64,000 nt of DNA from Alphaproteobacteria bacterium (GCA_021325385.1 JAJPHH010000127.1:53675-117674), one strand, 5' to 3'. Positions 25,467-33,898 are shown, counted from the first letter of the stretch. Translations and numbers: made by a program. The notes: generated by a model not told the origin, from the letters alone.

Positions 25467-25553
25467 TTAGTGATGCCAAAGCAGCGCAATCAATATGATG
25501 ATCGGGATCGGCACGCCGATTAGCCAAAGGAGAATTCCTCGACCAAAGCCCAT
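25467..25553 (-). CDS. 28-residue membrane peptide
   Basis: MGFGRGILLWLIGVPIPIII followed by LIALLWHH: one hydrophobic helix with a conserved-looking WLIGVPIP core, ending in two histidines. A near-perfect ribosome binding site, GGAGGAGG, sits four bases before the ATG, which strongly supports translation of this very short gene. I recall similar tiny peptides (RGILLWLLGIPIPIIILI-type) in many Proteobacteria, usually unannotated. Function unknown. Confidence 0.65.
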   Translation of the reverse strand: MGFGRGILLWLIGVPIPIIILIALLWHH

Positions 25554-25721
25554 CGCAACCTCCTCCATCCGGCTTTCGAACCCCGCGACAACGAAGCTTG
25601 TTCCTTATCGCGTTGCAGCAATGCAGCCGTCAGCGTCCCTTTGACGATAATAAAACTCGGCCCCGCCGAAGACAGGCGGGGCCGAGCCTTGCTATCCCTA
25701 CGATCGCTCGCTTTTCAGCAC

Positions 25722-26108
25722 TCATGGCGGAAAGTTTGCGCCGCCCGCATTTCCGCCTGTCGTGTAGTACGGATATTGCGGCGCGAGGGGATATTGCGGG
25801 CCAAAGTCGCCGCCGTAATAGCCGCTCGTATAGCCGTAGCTCGGGGCATAGCCGCATCCGTAGTACGGATCGCAGTAGCCGCTGTCGTAGTAACCATAAT
25901 AAGGCGCCGACAGCGCCGCGCCTGCAATCGCGCCAGCCGCTAAGCCGACGCCGGCGCCCACGGCCGCGCTGCCCCAACCGCCATGCCAGCCGCCGTGCCC
26001 GTGCCAGGTATGGCCGCCAAAAGCCAAAGCCGGCGAAGACATGGCCGCCGCCGAAAGGGACAGAGCCGCAACGGACGCAATCGCGGTCTTTCTGAGATGC
26101 TCGTACAT
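25722..26108 (-). CDS. Secreted Gly/Tyr-rich protein
   Basis: 128 residues from an ATG with CAGGAGGAC just upstream (an alternative start at 26129 is less likely). Signal peptide (about 1-29, ending SSPALA), a His/Trp/Gly stretch (FGGHTWHGHGGWHGGWGSAA), a glycine-alanine hydrophobic segment that could cross a membrane (AAVGAGVGLAAGAIAGAALS), and a Tyr/Gly/Pro-rich tail. This resembles the abundant small GY-rich envelope proteins of Hyphomicrobiales. No enzymatic motif. Confidence 0.7.
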   Translation of the reverse strand: MYEHLRKTAIASVAALSLSAAAMSSPALAFGGHTWHGHGGWHGGWGSAAVGAGVGLAAGAIAGAALSAPYYGYYDSGYCDPYYGCGYAPSYGYTSGYYGGDFGPQYPLAPQYPYYTTGGNAGGANFPP

Positions 26109-26361
26109 GTTGTCCTCCTGCTGGGGCAACCGCTATTCAACGAAAAGCGGCAGCGATTGTTCTGAGGCGGCCTTCACATGCGGTCACGAGACCGTGACAG
26201 GCCTTTATCCAATATTATCAACCACTTGATGGGATTTGGACGCCAGATCTGACCTCAAAGGCGGTCCGCCCGAGAACTTTGATCGCTGATAAACGGCTTA
26301 CGCGGCCATCTACGATCCGGCGCCGGCGGCTGATGCGGCGGCCGGGCTGGCGCCGCCCGCT

Positions 26362-26703
26362 TCAGCTCACGCGTTTGACAATCTCCACGATAAGCGGGGC
26401 CGTCGCGATGCGAAGCCCGGTGATGATCGCAAAACTCGCGGCCGCCCGAACGATCATGTTGAGGACGAAGGACGTATCCGGGTTCCTGATCCAGCGAAAA
26501 AGGTCGACGCGCCAGGCGGCGAGCAATCCCCACAGGTAACAGGCCAGCAACCAGTAGCTGACATCTCCAGCCGTCTCGCTCCACATCGCCCGAACGAAAC
26601 GAGACAGGATAAACAGAAGGATTAAGATGGCGGCGTTGACGAGCGCAGCCAAAACGGGGCGTTCGCGCGCCTCTCGCTCATCCGGAGGTCTTTGCGTCGT
26701 CAT
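26362..26703 (-). CDS. Small membrane protein
   Basis: 113 residues with a charged N-terminus (MTTQRPPDEREARERP) and three or four hydrophobic segments (LAALVNAAILILLFILSRFV, VSYWLLACYLWGLLAAW, IVRAAASFAIITGLRIATAP). No family recognised. Its start overlaps the end of a 31-codon gene by 26 bases, suggesting a two-gene unit. Confidence 0.55.
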   Translation of the reverse strand: MTTQRPPDEREARERPVLAALVNAAILILLFILSRFVRAMWSETAGDVSYWLLACYLWGLLAAWRVDLFRWIRNPDTSFVLNMIVRAAASFAIITGLRIATAPLIVEIVKRVS

Positions 26704-26773
26704 CGACCGGCCACAACGAAAAGACGTAAGCTGCGATCAATCCGATCATACCGGCGGCCAGCAAAGCGAGCAT
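26678..26773 (-). CDS. 31-residue single-pass membrane peptide
   Basis: MLALLAAGMIGLIAAYVFSL followed by WPVDDDAKTSG: one transmembrane helix with an acidic tail. GAGGAG lies 8 bases before the ATG. It overlaps the next gene (113-residue membrane protein) by 26 bases in a different frame. The clean helix and good ribosome binding site argue for a real gene; function unknown. Confidence 0.45.
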   Translation of the reverse strand: MLALLAAGMIGLIAAYVFSLWPVDDDAKTSG

Positions 26774-26880
26774 GCGAGGGGCTCCTCGAATCGAGCAGCC
26801 GATTTGAACACGAAACCTTCGAGCATGCTGTGGCTCGAGGCGCACACTTGACGTAAATCGCGCCCGCTTGCCGGACGCCG

Positions 26881-27099
26881 TTAACTCGTCGGCGGCGCTC
26901 GCGTGTCGGGGAACGGCCGCTTATCCTTCGGCACGCCGTCAGTCTGCAGCGTGATCTCGACTTCGGCGCGCTCCATCGCTTCGACCGCCGTCTCCGCCAT
27001 ACGCCAATGCTCCTCCGCTCGTCCTTCGGGCCGTCCCTCCTGCTGCCAGATAGCGTAGGCGAGTTCGCGTATCCGCTTCTCTCGATCTTCACCGGGCAT
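26881..27099 (-). CDS. DUF2934 protein
   Basis: 72 residues. EKRIRELAYAIWQQEGRPEG and RAEEHWRMAETAVEAME are the DUF2934 signature (RIRxxAYxxWExxGxPxGxxxxHWxxAE), a short helical family of unknown function, frequent in rhizobia. A polar tail follows. It overlaps the end of the upstream gene by 11 bases. Confidence 0.8.
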   Translation of the reverse strand: MPGEDREKRIRELAYAIWQQEGRPEGRAEEHWRMAETAVEAMERAEVEITLQTDGVPKDKRPFPDTRAPPTS

Positions 27100-27331
27100 G
27101 CTGACGCCAGGGCCCTACGATGACCCTGCCTCTCTCGAACATCGGCGCGAACCGCCGTTGCTGTTCTTCTGATAAAGGGAGCAGCTCCGAGGATTTCACG
27201 GTGTGCCTATCGCCATAAGGGTCTTGGCCCGACATCCATTCTTCAGGCGGACCGGGAAGCCAGGCCTCCACGCGGATGACGTAAAAATACCTCTTATGCA
27301 CGAAGAGCTTGCCAATTGGATCGTCGATCAT
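27089..27331 (-). CDS. Hypothetical protein
   Basis: 80 residues from an internal ATG giving MIDDPIGKLFVHKRYFYVIR; a start at 27373 would add 14 residues. The sequence mixes hydrophobic and charged blocks (VEAWLPGPPEEW, RHTVKSSELLPLSEEQQRRF) with no signal peptide or known motif. Overlaps the DUF2934 gene, so probably one operon. Confidence 0.45.
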   Translation of the reverse strand: MIDDPIGKLFVHKRYFYVIRVEAWLPGPPEEWMSGQDPYGDRHTVKSSELLPLSEEQQRRFAPMFERGRVIVGPWRQHAR

Positions 27332-27422
27332 GAACGACCAATCGCCGCGAAAAGGCAAAGTTCCGCCACGCAAGCGGCGGGCTGAGGGCGCCTCGCGCTG
27401 GAACCCTGGCCATTAAAGCGGC

Positions 27423-27694
27423 CTAACGACGATACGACCCGAATGGCGGCGACAATTCCAGCGCGCAAGGCCCCGGCGCCGTCGCGTCTTGCCGGATGAG
27501 TTCGCCAGTCCGGATATTGTAGACCCGGTAAACGCAACCGCCGGCAATCCACGGCTCCAAACGCCAGCCCTCGTTCGACCGCAGGTTGAACGCCACGCAG
27601 TATATTCGAGCTTGCGAAGGGAGGCGCCTTGCGTCTTCGCAAGAGAAGACGTCGCGACGATCAGCGCGCAAAAGACGGCGACCGTTCTTGTCAT
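27423..27694 (-). pseudogene. Small secreted protein broken by a frameshift
   Basis: One frame opens at 27694 with a good signal peptide, MTRTVAVFCALIVATSSLAK, then loses sense. From about 27625 the neighbouring frame gives a plausible mature protein, QARIYCVAFNLRSNEGWRLE, CVYRVYNIRTGELIRQDATA and PFGSYRR, ending at 27423. A single indel near 27620-27640 would join them. Either a recent pseudogene or a sequencing error; product unknown. Confidence 0.4.
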
Positions 27695-27938
27695 CGGCGG
27701 GGGCCCGCTCAACGCCAGCCATTGAGGCCGGCTCCAGCATCGTCTCAAATCAGACCGTAAGGGGCTCTTCACGTCAGCGCGATGACACATCGTCGAGCCG
27801 ATCCCGTTCGTCGAATCTCCGCCGCCCATCTCGGCGAGTTCAAACCCGTGCGAGTGGCTGGCGCCGGTCGCGGCTGAACAAATGCTTCGGCGGGCAGTTG
27901 CGTGATCTAGCGACCGCGATCGCTTAAGGAGACCTGAG

Positions 27939-28190
27939 ATGATCCCTGGACTGAAACGAACAGCCCTCGCTTCACTGGCTGTGTTGGCGCTGTCGGCAGC
28001 CGCGCTGGCGACGCCGGCGTCGGCCAGCGCTTGGCGCGACCATTGGCGCGGCGGCCATTGGCGTACTCACGGATGGGGCTGCGCCGGCGCCGGCTGCTAC
28101 GCTTACGGGTACGGCCCGTTCTACCGAGGATACGGCCACAACTCTAACAATTGGTGTTACGAAGGCGAGTCCATGTACGACGGCTGCTAG
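27939..28190 (+). CDS. Small secreted protein
   Basis: 83 residues: signal peptide (MIPGLKRTALASLAVLALSA, cleavage near ASA), then a Trp/His/Gly-rich segment (WRDHWRGGHWRTHGWGCAGA), a Tyr/Gly stretch and paired cysteines, ending CYEGESMYDGC. GGAGA precedes the ATG. Like the 25722 gene, it belongs to the loose group of GY/H-rich envelope proteins. Confidence 0.65.
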   Translation: MIPGLKRTALASLAVLALSAAALATPASASAWRDHWRGGHWRTHGWGCAGAGCYAYGYGPFYRGYGHNSNNWCYEGESMYDGC

Positions 28191-28695
28191 GAATGCATGT
28201 CTGTCGCGTGTATTTCCCGGCAGAAGGAGGCATGCGCATTTGCGGAACAGCTCGGCAGAGGCGTCGGACTTGGTAGGCGCGGCGGGAGCCGCCGCGCGGC
28301 TCTCCTGACCTTCTGAAGAACAGCCGCGGCGCTCTCGTGGCCAATCCAGGACCGCCGTGCGCATCTCGGTCGGCGACCGATCTTCACAATTTCTCGGAAA
28401 CCGACACCTGGGCGTCGTTCGCCCCGCTCGCGGTCGCGGCGGCGGCGCTGGCCATTTCCCGTCGGGGGAGGCGGGGCGCCGCGGCGGCGTGAGCGACGGC
28501 GCGCCGCGCCGCCGATGGCCTCCTGACGAGCTGCGGTAGGCTGCTGACCGCGGTTTGGCTGTCGCCGTCGGCCGGCAGCCCGCTGCTGGCTACGGAAACA
28601 TCGGCACTGGCTCCGGGTTGTTCTAATCTGCCCGCTGGGCCGGGCTCTTCCGCTGGCGGCGGCGGGAGACCGCCGCTCACACGGAGCTCCGTTTC
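28191..28695. other. Intergenic upstream of murQ
   Basis: About 500 bases without a supportable gene. A short plus-strand frame ending near 28490 reads SFAPLAVAAAALAISRRGRR, like a C-terminal membrane anchor, but has no start codon. A minus-strand frame through the whole stretch is low-complexity and lacks a ribosome binding site. Confidence 0.3.
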
Positions 28696-29646
28696 ATGTC
28701 CGTCTTGTCGGCCAAGCAGCAATCGCTGGTGTCCGAGCTCGAGCGTCTCATCTCGGAAGAGCGCAATCCCAACACAATGGACATCGACACGCTCGGGACC
28801 GCGGAGATTCTGCGCGTCATCAATCGCGAAGACCGGTCGGTCCCCGACGCCGTCGAAAAAGTGATCCCGGAGATCGCCCGCGCGGTCGACCGCATCGTCG
28901 GCGCATTCTCGAAGGGCGGCCGGCTGATTTATGTCGGCGCAGGCACAAGCGGTCGATTGGGCGTTCTCGACGCCGCCGAATGTCCGCCGACTTTCAGCGT
29001 GCCTCCCGATATGGTTATCGGGTTGATCGCCGGCGGCGCGGACGCTCTCGTCAGCGCGACGGAAGGCGCCGAGGACGTCGAGGAAGAGGGCGTCGCCGCG
29101 CTGAAGCGCATCGGCCTCACGGCGAAGGACGTCGTCGTCGGCCTTGCCGCGAGCGGCCGAACGCCCTACGTGCGGGCGGCGCTCGCCTACGCCAAAGCGC
29201 TGGGCGCGACCACGATCGCCCTCTCCTGCAACCCGCGCTCCAGCATCGCGCGAATCGCCGAAATCGCGATTCTGCCGATCGTCGGCCCCGAAGTGCTGAC
29301 TGGCTCGACTCGGATGAAATCAGGTACGGCTCAAAAACTCGTGCTCAACATGCTGACGACCGCGAGCATGATCCGGATTGGCAAATGCTACCAAAACCTC
29401 ATGGTCGACCTGAAGCCGACCAATATGAAGCTCCTGGCGCGCGCGGCGCGCATCGTCATGCAGGCGACGGGCTGTACGGAGGAGCAGGCGCAGGAAGCGC
29501 TGAATCGAACGGACAATGACGTCAAGCTCGCGATTCTGACGACGATCACCGGCATGGATCTCGAACAGGCGAAATCAGCTCTCGCCAAGGCCGGCATGGT
29601 CCTGCGTAAGGCGATCGCTCTCGCGGAGCGATCGGATCGTCGGTGA
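28696..29646 (+). CDS. murQ: N-acetylmuramic acid 6-phosphate etherase
   Basis: 316 residues, close to the family's 300. The N-terminal [20 protein letters not shown] is the MurQ signature, with SIS-domain loops [20 protein letters not shown] and [16 protein letters not shown], and [20 protein letters not shown]. It cleaves the lactyl ether of MurNAc-6-P to GlcNAc-6-P in cell-wall sugar recycling. The partner kinase AnmK or a MurP transporter is not in the window. Confidence 0.95.
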   Translation: MSVLSAKQQSLVSELERLISEERNPNTMDIDTLGTAEILRVINREDRSVPDAVEKVIPEIARAVDRIVGAFSKGGRLIYVGAGTSGRLGVLDAAECPPTFSVPPDMVIGLIAGGADALVSATEGAEDVEEEGVAALKRIGLTAKDVVVGLAASGRTPYVRAALAYAKALGATTIALSCNPRSSIARIAEIAILPIVGPEVLTGSTRMKSGTAQKLVLNMLTTASMIRIGKCYQNLMVDLKPTNMKLLARAARIVMQATGCTEEQAQEALNRTDNDVKLAILTTITGMDLEQAKSALAKAGMVLRKAIALAERSDRR

Positions 29647-29738
29647 CGAGCCGAGCGACCTTGCGTCCGGCGCTCGGCGAAGAGCTCCAATAATTCCGCT
29701 CGCAATTCCCTGCCAGAACGGCAACTCCGCCGTCAGGC

Positions 29739-29982
29739 TCAGAGTCCGACCAGCCGCATGTGCTCATCGGGATAACGATTGCCCTGAACCAGGATGGTCG
29801 TTCGGCTGTCGTCCAGCTCGCGCAGATCGTCTTCGTTCAATTTCACACGCAACGCGCCGATATTCTCCTCGAAGCGCTCGACTTTGCGCGTGCCAAACAG
29901 CGGAACGATCTATGGCTTCGCCCATGGCGCCGAGCGACAGCGCCGACACCTCGAGTCCTTGACCCAGCTTTCGCCTTTCCAA
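29739..29982 (-). pseudogene. Aldo/keto reductase with internal deletion
   Basis: The first codons (TTG start, AGGAG upstream) read ERRKLGQGLEVSALSLGAMG, the exact N-terminus of an AKR barrel protein. About 25 codons in, at about 29912, the sequence jumps to the C-terminal 57 or so residues in another frame: IVPLFGTRKVERFEENIGAL, KLNEDDLRELDDS and a final RYPDEHMRLVGL. Some 240-250 residues including the catalytic Asp-Tyr-Lys-His are gone. A clean deletion remnant at the end of the tautomerase operon. Confidence 0.75.
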
Positions 29983-29993
29983 TCGGCGTTCTC

Positions 29994-30239
29994 CTATGGC
30001 TCGCTGGAGGCAAGCGGGCCATAGCCGGGCCGCTTGTAGAGCTTGCCGGCCCCGTTCTCGATATCCGGCTTGTAGACCTTCTCGGTCCAATCCGACGCCG
30101 CAACGTCCTCGATGCGGACGGAGATCGAGTCCTCGCCATTGCCGGTGATCGCCATGACGGCGTTCGTCACCGCCTCAGCGAGCTTCCGCTTCTGCTCCTC
30201 TGAACGGCCGGAATACATTTTGACGACAACGTGCGGCAT
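29994..30239 (-). CDS. Tautomerase-family (4-oxalocrotonate tautomerase-like) protein
   Basis: 81 residues. After Met removal the N-terminus is Pro (PHVVVKMYSGRSEEQKRKLA), the catalytic base of the family, followed by LAEAVTNAVMAITGNGEDSI and SVRIEDVAASDW. Longer than the 62-residue OCT type and closer to YusQ/PptA-like tautomerases. Fourth gene of the minus-strand unit that starts at the alcohol dehydrogenase; substrate unknown. Confidence 0.85.
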   Translation of the reverse strand: MPHVVVKMYSGRSEEQKRKLAEAVTNAVMAITGNGEDSISVRIEDVAASDWTEKVYKPDIENGAGKLYKRPGYGPLASSEP

Positions 30240-30282
30240 GAGCTTTCTCCTAAAAGCGACGGCCCGCGGCGGTAGGATTCGG

Positions 30283-30663
30283 CTACGCTTGATCCCGCGG
30301 CGTGATCTTAACCGTCGCCGAGCGGGCGCGCGCGCCGATCATTGGCGCAAGATAGGGACTGTCGCGGTATTTCGCGCGGTAGGCTTCGTCAATGTGGTCG
30401 TTGATCGGCCCTTCGACCGGCTCGAAGACGACGTCCTTTGTCATTCCCGCCGCCATGATGCGTCCCGCCTTCTGCCGCAAGGCGGCTTGGCGCCAGCGGG
30501 AGCTTTGCCCGTTATAGGCCCGCACATAGAGTTCGCCGTCGACGACGACGGACCATATCCAGGTCGGCGTGCCGTAAGTCTTCCCGTCTTCCCGAAACGG
30601 CGCGATGTGAAGATCGTCTGTTTGAGCGATCTTCTCGATCTCGGCCCGACGCCACCCGCTCAT
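30283..30663 (-). CDS. DUF2255 protein
   Basis: 126 residues: IEKIAQTDDLHIAPFREDGK, YGTPTWIWSVVVDGELYVRA, YNGQSSRWRQAA and VFEPVEGPINDHIDEAYRAK fit DUF2255, a split-barrel-like family often beside oxidoreductases. No cofactor motif is evident. ATGA overlap with the CMD gene upstream shows translational coupling. Confidence 0.8.
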   Translation of the reverse strand: MSGWRRAEIEKIAQTDDLHIAPFREDGKTYGTPTWIWSVVVDGELYVRAYNGQSSRWRQAALRQKAGRIMAAGMTKDVVFEPVEGPINDHIDEAYRAKYRDSPYLAPMIGARARSATVKITPRDQA

Positions 30664-30986
30664 GACGCGACTTCCGCGAAGGCCTCGCGCGCAATCTGCA
30701 ACGCCGTCATGGCGGGCGGCCAGCCGGCATAGAACGCCAGATGGGTGATGGCGGCGACGACCTCTTCGCGCGTAACGCCGTTATCGATCGCCCGCTTCAG
30801 GTGAAACTTCAGCTCGTTGACCCGATAGAGCGAAATCAGGCTCGCGATGGTCACCAGGCTGCGGTCGCGCGGCGAAAGCGCCGGGTCTTCCCAGACGTCG
30901 CCGAACAAGGTCTTGTCGGTGATTGCCGCCAGATGGGGCGCGATGTCGCCGAAGGACTGTCTCGCGTTTGTCGGCTCGTCTTTCAT
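30660..30986 (-). CDS. Carboxymuconolactone decarboxylase-family protein
   Basis: 108 residues. The CMD fold pattern is clear: ALSPRDRSLVTIASLISLYR, ELKFHLKRAIDNGVTREEVV and ITHLAFYAGWPPAMTALQIA. There is no CxxC, so it is not of the AhpD peroxidase type; it is more like PcaC-type proteins. Inferred to act with the neighbouring dehydrogenase and tautomerase in turnover of a small organic acid or aldehyde. Confidence 0.85.
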   Translation of the reverse strand: MKDEPTNARQSFGDIAPHLAAITDKTLFGDVWEDPALSPRDRSLVTIASLISLYRVNELKFHLKRAIDNGVTREEVVAAITHLAFYAGWPPAMTALQIAREAFAEVAS

Positions 30987-31047
30987 GTTCGCTTCTCCAT
31001 TTCAGGGTCCGGAGGCGCGGGGGCTCGGCCGGCCGGTCCCCTTCGGC

Positions 31048-32064
31048 TCAGACCTTGAGCAGCGCCTTGATCGCGCGCCGCTCGTCCATTGCGCGGTAAC
31101 CTTCGGCGACTTCGGCGAGCGGCAGTTCGAGATCGAAGACCTTGCCGGGCTTGATCTTGCCCTTCAGCACGCGGTCCATGAGATCGGGGAGGAAGCGCCG
31201 CACGGGCGCCGGCCCGCCCAGCATGCGCTTCTGGCCGTAGAAGAGCTGCCGCCCGTCGAGAGCGACGCCGTGGGGAACGCCGACATAACCGACCGTTCCG
31301 CCGGGTCGCGCGCAAGCGAGCGCCTGGGCCATGGATTCCGGCGTTCCCACGCATTCGAGAACCGAGTCAGCGCCGACGCCTTTGGTCAATTCCAACACGA
31401 GCGCGACGCCTTCGTCGCCGCGCTCGGCCACGATGTCGGTCGCCCCGTAGCCGCGCGCGAGGTCCTGCCGCGACTCGTGCCGACTCATGGCGATGGTCCG
31501 CTCGGCGCCCATTTCCTTGGCCGCGAGGACGCCCATGAGTCCGACGGCGCCGTCGCCGACGACCACGACGGTCGATCCTTCGCGAACATCGGCGGCGTCG
31601 GCCGCGTACCAGCCTGTGCCCAGCACGTCGGACGTCGCGAGCAAATGCGGGACGAGATCGTCGGAGGGGGTCTCGCTCGCCGCCACGAGCGTGCCGTCGG
31701 CGAGCGGAACCCGCGCATAGGGGGCTTGCGCGCCGCTCATGAACTCGCGATGCACGCAGGAGGATTGGAAGCCGAATCGGCAATGCGGGCAGGTATTGTC
31801 CGAAATGCAGAACGAGCCGACGACGAACTGGCCCGGGCGCACGGTTCGCACCTCGGCGCCCGCCTCCACGACGATCCCGCAATATTCGTGGCCCATATGC
31901 ATCGGCCCGCTCAGGTCCTGAAGCCCCCGGTAGGGCCACAAATCCGAGCCGCAGATGCAGGTCGCCGAGAGCTTGATGATGGCGTCGGTCGGAAAGAGGA
32001 TTTTGGGCTCGGGGACATCCTCGCAGCGAATGTCGCCCGGACCATGGAGAACGGCGGCGCGCAT
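31048..32064 (-). CDS. Zinc-dependent alcohol dehydrogenase family protein
   Basis: 338 residues, MDR superfamily. Catalytic zinc ligands are in CICGSDLWPYRG and HMGHEYCG, the structural-zinc lobe in DNTCPHCRFGFQSSC (with fewer Cys than the usual four), and the NAD(P) loop in VVVVGDGAVGLMGVLAAKEM (about 165-185). The closing ELPLAEVAEGYRAMDERRAI is typical. First gene of the unit ADH-CMD-DUF2255-tautomerase, divergent from a LysR gene that probably controls it. Confidence 0.9.
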   Translation of the reverse strand: MRAAVLHGPGDIRCEDVPEPKILFPTDAIIKLSATCICGSDLWPYRGLQDLSGPMHMGHEYCGIVVEAGAEVRTVRPGQFVVGSFCISDNTCPHCRFGFQSSCVHREFMSGAQAPYARVPLADGTLVAASETPSDDLVPHLLATSDVLGTGWYAADAADVREGSTVVVVGDGAVGLMGVLAAKEMGAERTIAMSRHESRQDLARGYGATDIVAERGDEGVALVLELTKGVGADSVLECVGTPESMAQALACARPGGTVGYVGVPHGVALDGRQLFYGQKRMLGGPAPVRRFLPDLMDRVLKGKIKPGKVFDLELPLAEVAEGYRAMDERRAIKALLKV

Positions 32065-32138
32065 GGGCGATTCCTTCGGCTCGCAGCCCGATCAGGTTCG
32101 GACCAACGACGGGGAATCTAGCCCTGGGCCGCCCCTCT

Positions 32139-32155
32139 GATTAGGCGGTATAATC
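32139..32155. promoter_or_regulatory. Candidate LysR operator overlapping TATAAT
   Basis: GATTA-N7-TAATC is a perfect interrupted palindrome that also satisfies the T-N11-A rule for LysR-type boxes. A TATAAT (32149-32154) overlaps its right arm, 30 bases before the LysR start. It sits in the 119-base gap between the divergent LysR and dehydrogenase genes. Confidence 0.55.
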
Positions 32156-32183
32156 CGCATGGACTTATCGGTCTGCGATATGA

Positions 32184-33098
32184 ATGGCGGAGGCGTTCGT
32201 GCAGCGCGAGGACATCAAGGACCTGCTCTGGTTTCTCGAGGTCGCGAGCGAGCGGAACTTCACCAAGGCCGCGGCCAAGCTCGGCACATCGCAATCGACC
32301 TTGAGCCACACGATCAAGCAGCTCGAAGCCCGTCTCGGCGTGCGTCTCCTGACCCGCACGACGCGAAGCGTCGCGCCGACCGAGGCGGGCGCGCGTTTAT
32401 TCCACTCGCTTGCGCCCCGCATCGAACAGATCGAGGCCGATGTCGCCAGTCTCGTTGCGTTCCGCGACAAGCCGGCGGGTTCCGTGCGCATCACGCTTTC
32501 GGACCATGCGCTCCGGACCACGGTGTGGCCCAAGCTGAAGCCGGTGCTGCGCGACTATCCCGACGTGCGGGTCGAGCTTCACAGCGACAACTCGATGCGC
32601 AACATCGTCGAAGAGCATTTCGACGCCGGCGTGCGTCTGGGTGAGAGCATCGACAAGGACATGATCGCCATACGCATCGGCGAGGACTGGCGTCTCGTCG
32701 CGGTCGCCTCCCCCGACTATGTAAGGCGGCGGGGCGCTCCCGAGGCGCCGCGGGAGCTCGTCCATCACCTCTGCATCAATTTGAGGCAGCCGACGATCGG
32801 CGGGCTTTACGCCTGGGAATTTGCGAGGGAGGGTCGCGAATTGCGGGTCCGAGTCGACGGGCAACTGACCTTCAACTCGACGCTGCCCATAATCGACGCG
32901 GCTCTGAGCGGGTACGGGATCGCCTATGTTCCCGAAAACCTGGTGCGCGATCACATCGCCGAGGAGCGGTTGACGCTTCTCCTTGACGAATGGAGCCCCC
33001 GTTTCTCAGGCTACCATCTGTACTATCCGAGCAGACGCCAGATGTCTCCGGCCTTTGCCGTCGTCATCGAGGCTTTGCGCATTCGTAACGCATCCTGA
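32184..33098 (+). CDS. LysR family transcriptional regulator
   Basis: 304 residues. Winged helix-turn-helix at the N-terminus (LLWFLEVASERNFTKAAAKL, TSQSTLSHTIKQLEARLGVR), then the periplasmic-binding-protein-like effector domain (GSVRITLSDHALRTTVWPKL ... DAALSGYGIAYVPENLVRDH). An alternative GTG start at 32199 would remove five residues. Divergent from the alcohol dehydrogenase operon, its likely target. Confidence 0.93.
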   Translation: MAEAFVQREDIKDLLWFLEVASERNFTKAAAKLGTSQSTLSHTIKQLEARLGVRLLTRTTRSVAPTEAGARLFHSLAPRIEQIEADVASLVAFRDKPAGSVRITLSDHALRTTVWPKLKPVLRDYPDVRVELHSDNSMRNIVEEHFDAGVRLGESIDKDMIAIRIGEDWRLVAVASPDYVRRRGAPEAPRELVHHLCINLRQPTIGGLYAWEFAREGRELRVRVDGQLTFNSTLPIIDAALSGYGIAYVPENLVRDHIAEERLTLLLDEWSPRFSGYHLYYPSRRQMSPAFAVVIEALRIRNAS

Positions 33099-33497
33099 CC
33101 ATGGTCTGGCGAGCTCCGCCGAAATCGACCACGACGCGAATCGACGACGCATCTCCTTCGGCGGTGGCGGCCGGTCTTCGGGGCGAATCGAATTGGGTCT
33201 GCGGCGGAATGGACCCTTGGACGCCGGCGGAGGGGGCGTCCGCCTTTCTAAGCCGCCGTCTCGATTTCAACGTGTCCGCCACCGTTTCCAAAACAGCGCT
33301 GATTACAGTGCATTGCGCTGTTAGCTATCCGTCCATGTCTCTTGAAGTCTCCGGCAAGCGCAGTAAAATATTGGGGTCGGTATTAGGGCCTGATCGAGGC
33401 CGAGGGGGCGGGCAAATGGCGCGGCGCTCGCCCGATGGATCGAAGAGCGCGGCGGAACGGAGCCGGCCGAGGACGTGACGCATCGGTCCTTTGGCTT
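33099..33497. other. Gene-poor debris between LysR and tRNA-Ser
   Basis: No frame has family resemblance or a good ribosome binding site. The stretch precedes the zinc-ribbon remnant, and the two together look like leftovers of an accessory insertion on the tRNA side of the LysR gene. Confidence 0.35.
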
Positions 33498-33720
33498 CCG
33501 CTAGGAGGCAAGCGCTTTCTCAGTCGGCAGGCCGGGGGCCGCCAAGTCGTTTACGGCTCTCAATTCGAGAATTGGCACGATCGCGCCCTCTCACGCGCGC
33601 AAGACATCCGTTACCGACTCGGCGGCTCAGACTACATTGCGCTTGACGGGTCGGTCCCGCCGAAGCCGAAGGGGATGCACTGGCGCACTTATGAAAGACG
33701 GCTAGAGCGGTGCGAACCTA
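33498..33720 (+). pseudogene. Tail of a zinc-ribbon hypothetical protein of mobile-element type
   Basis: The plus frame gives LPLGGKRFLSRQAGGRQVVY, then SQFENWHDRALSRAQDIRYR and PPKPKGMHWRTYERRLERCE. I recognise this as the C-terminus of a widespread hypothetical family that has a CxxC ribbon (RFxCRxCxGLxYxSQ) before the DRxLxRAxKIRxRLGG and PPKPKGMHWRTYERL segments. Here the ribbon cysteines are lost (SRQAGG) and the upstream part is unreadable, so it is a decayed copy. Such genes are common near phage and plasmid remnants. Confidence 0.45.
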
Positions 33721-33898
33721 TGAAATGCAATGCAATTTGCACCCTGCCATGTACGTAGCGCGCTTGAAAAGCAGGCGGATTTGACAACAGATTTCGATTC
33801 TTCGCGGCCCTCGGCGAGGGGGAGAATTTGCTGGCGCCCGTGCACTGTGCTTTCATCGGAAAGGTCCTGAAAGTAGGCGCGGGATGGTGGGGGCTAGA

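Noticed and set aside
28384..28722. 112-codon minus-strand frame upstream of murQ
   Set aside because: Low-complexity Ala/Pro sequence overlapping the murQ start, no ribosome binding site.
30847..32121. 424-codon plus-strand frame
   Set aside because: Antisense of the CMD and alcohol dehydrogenase genes.
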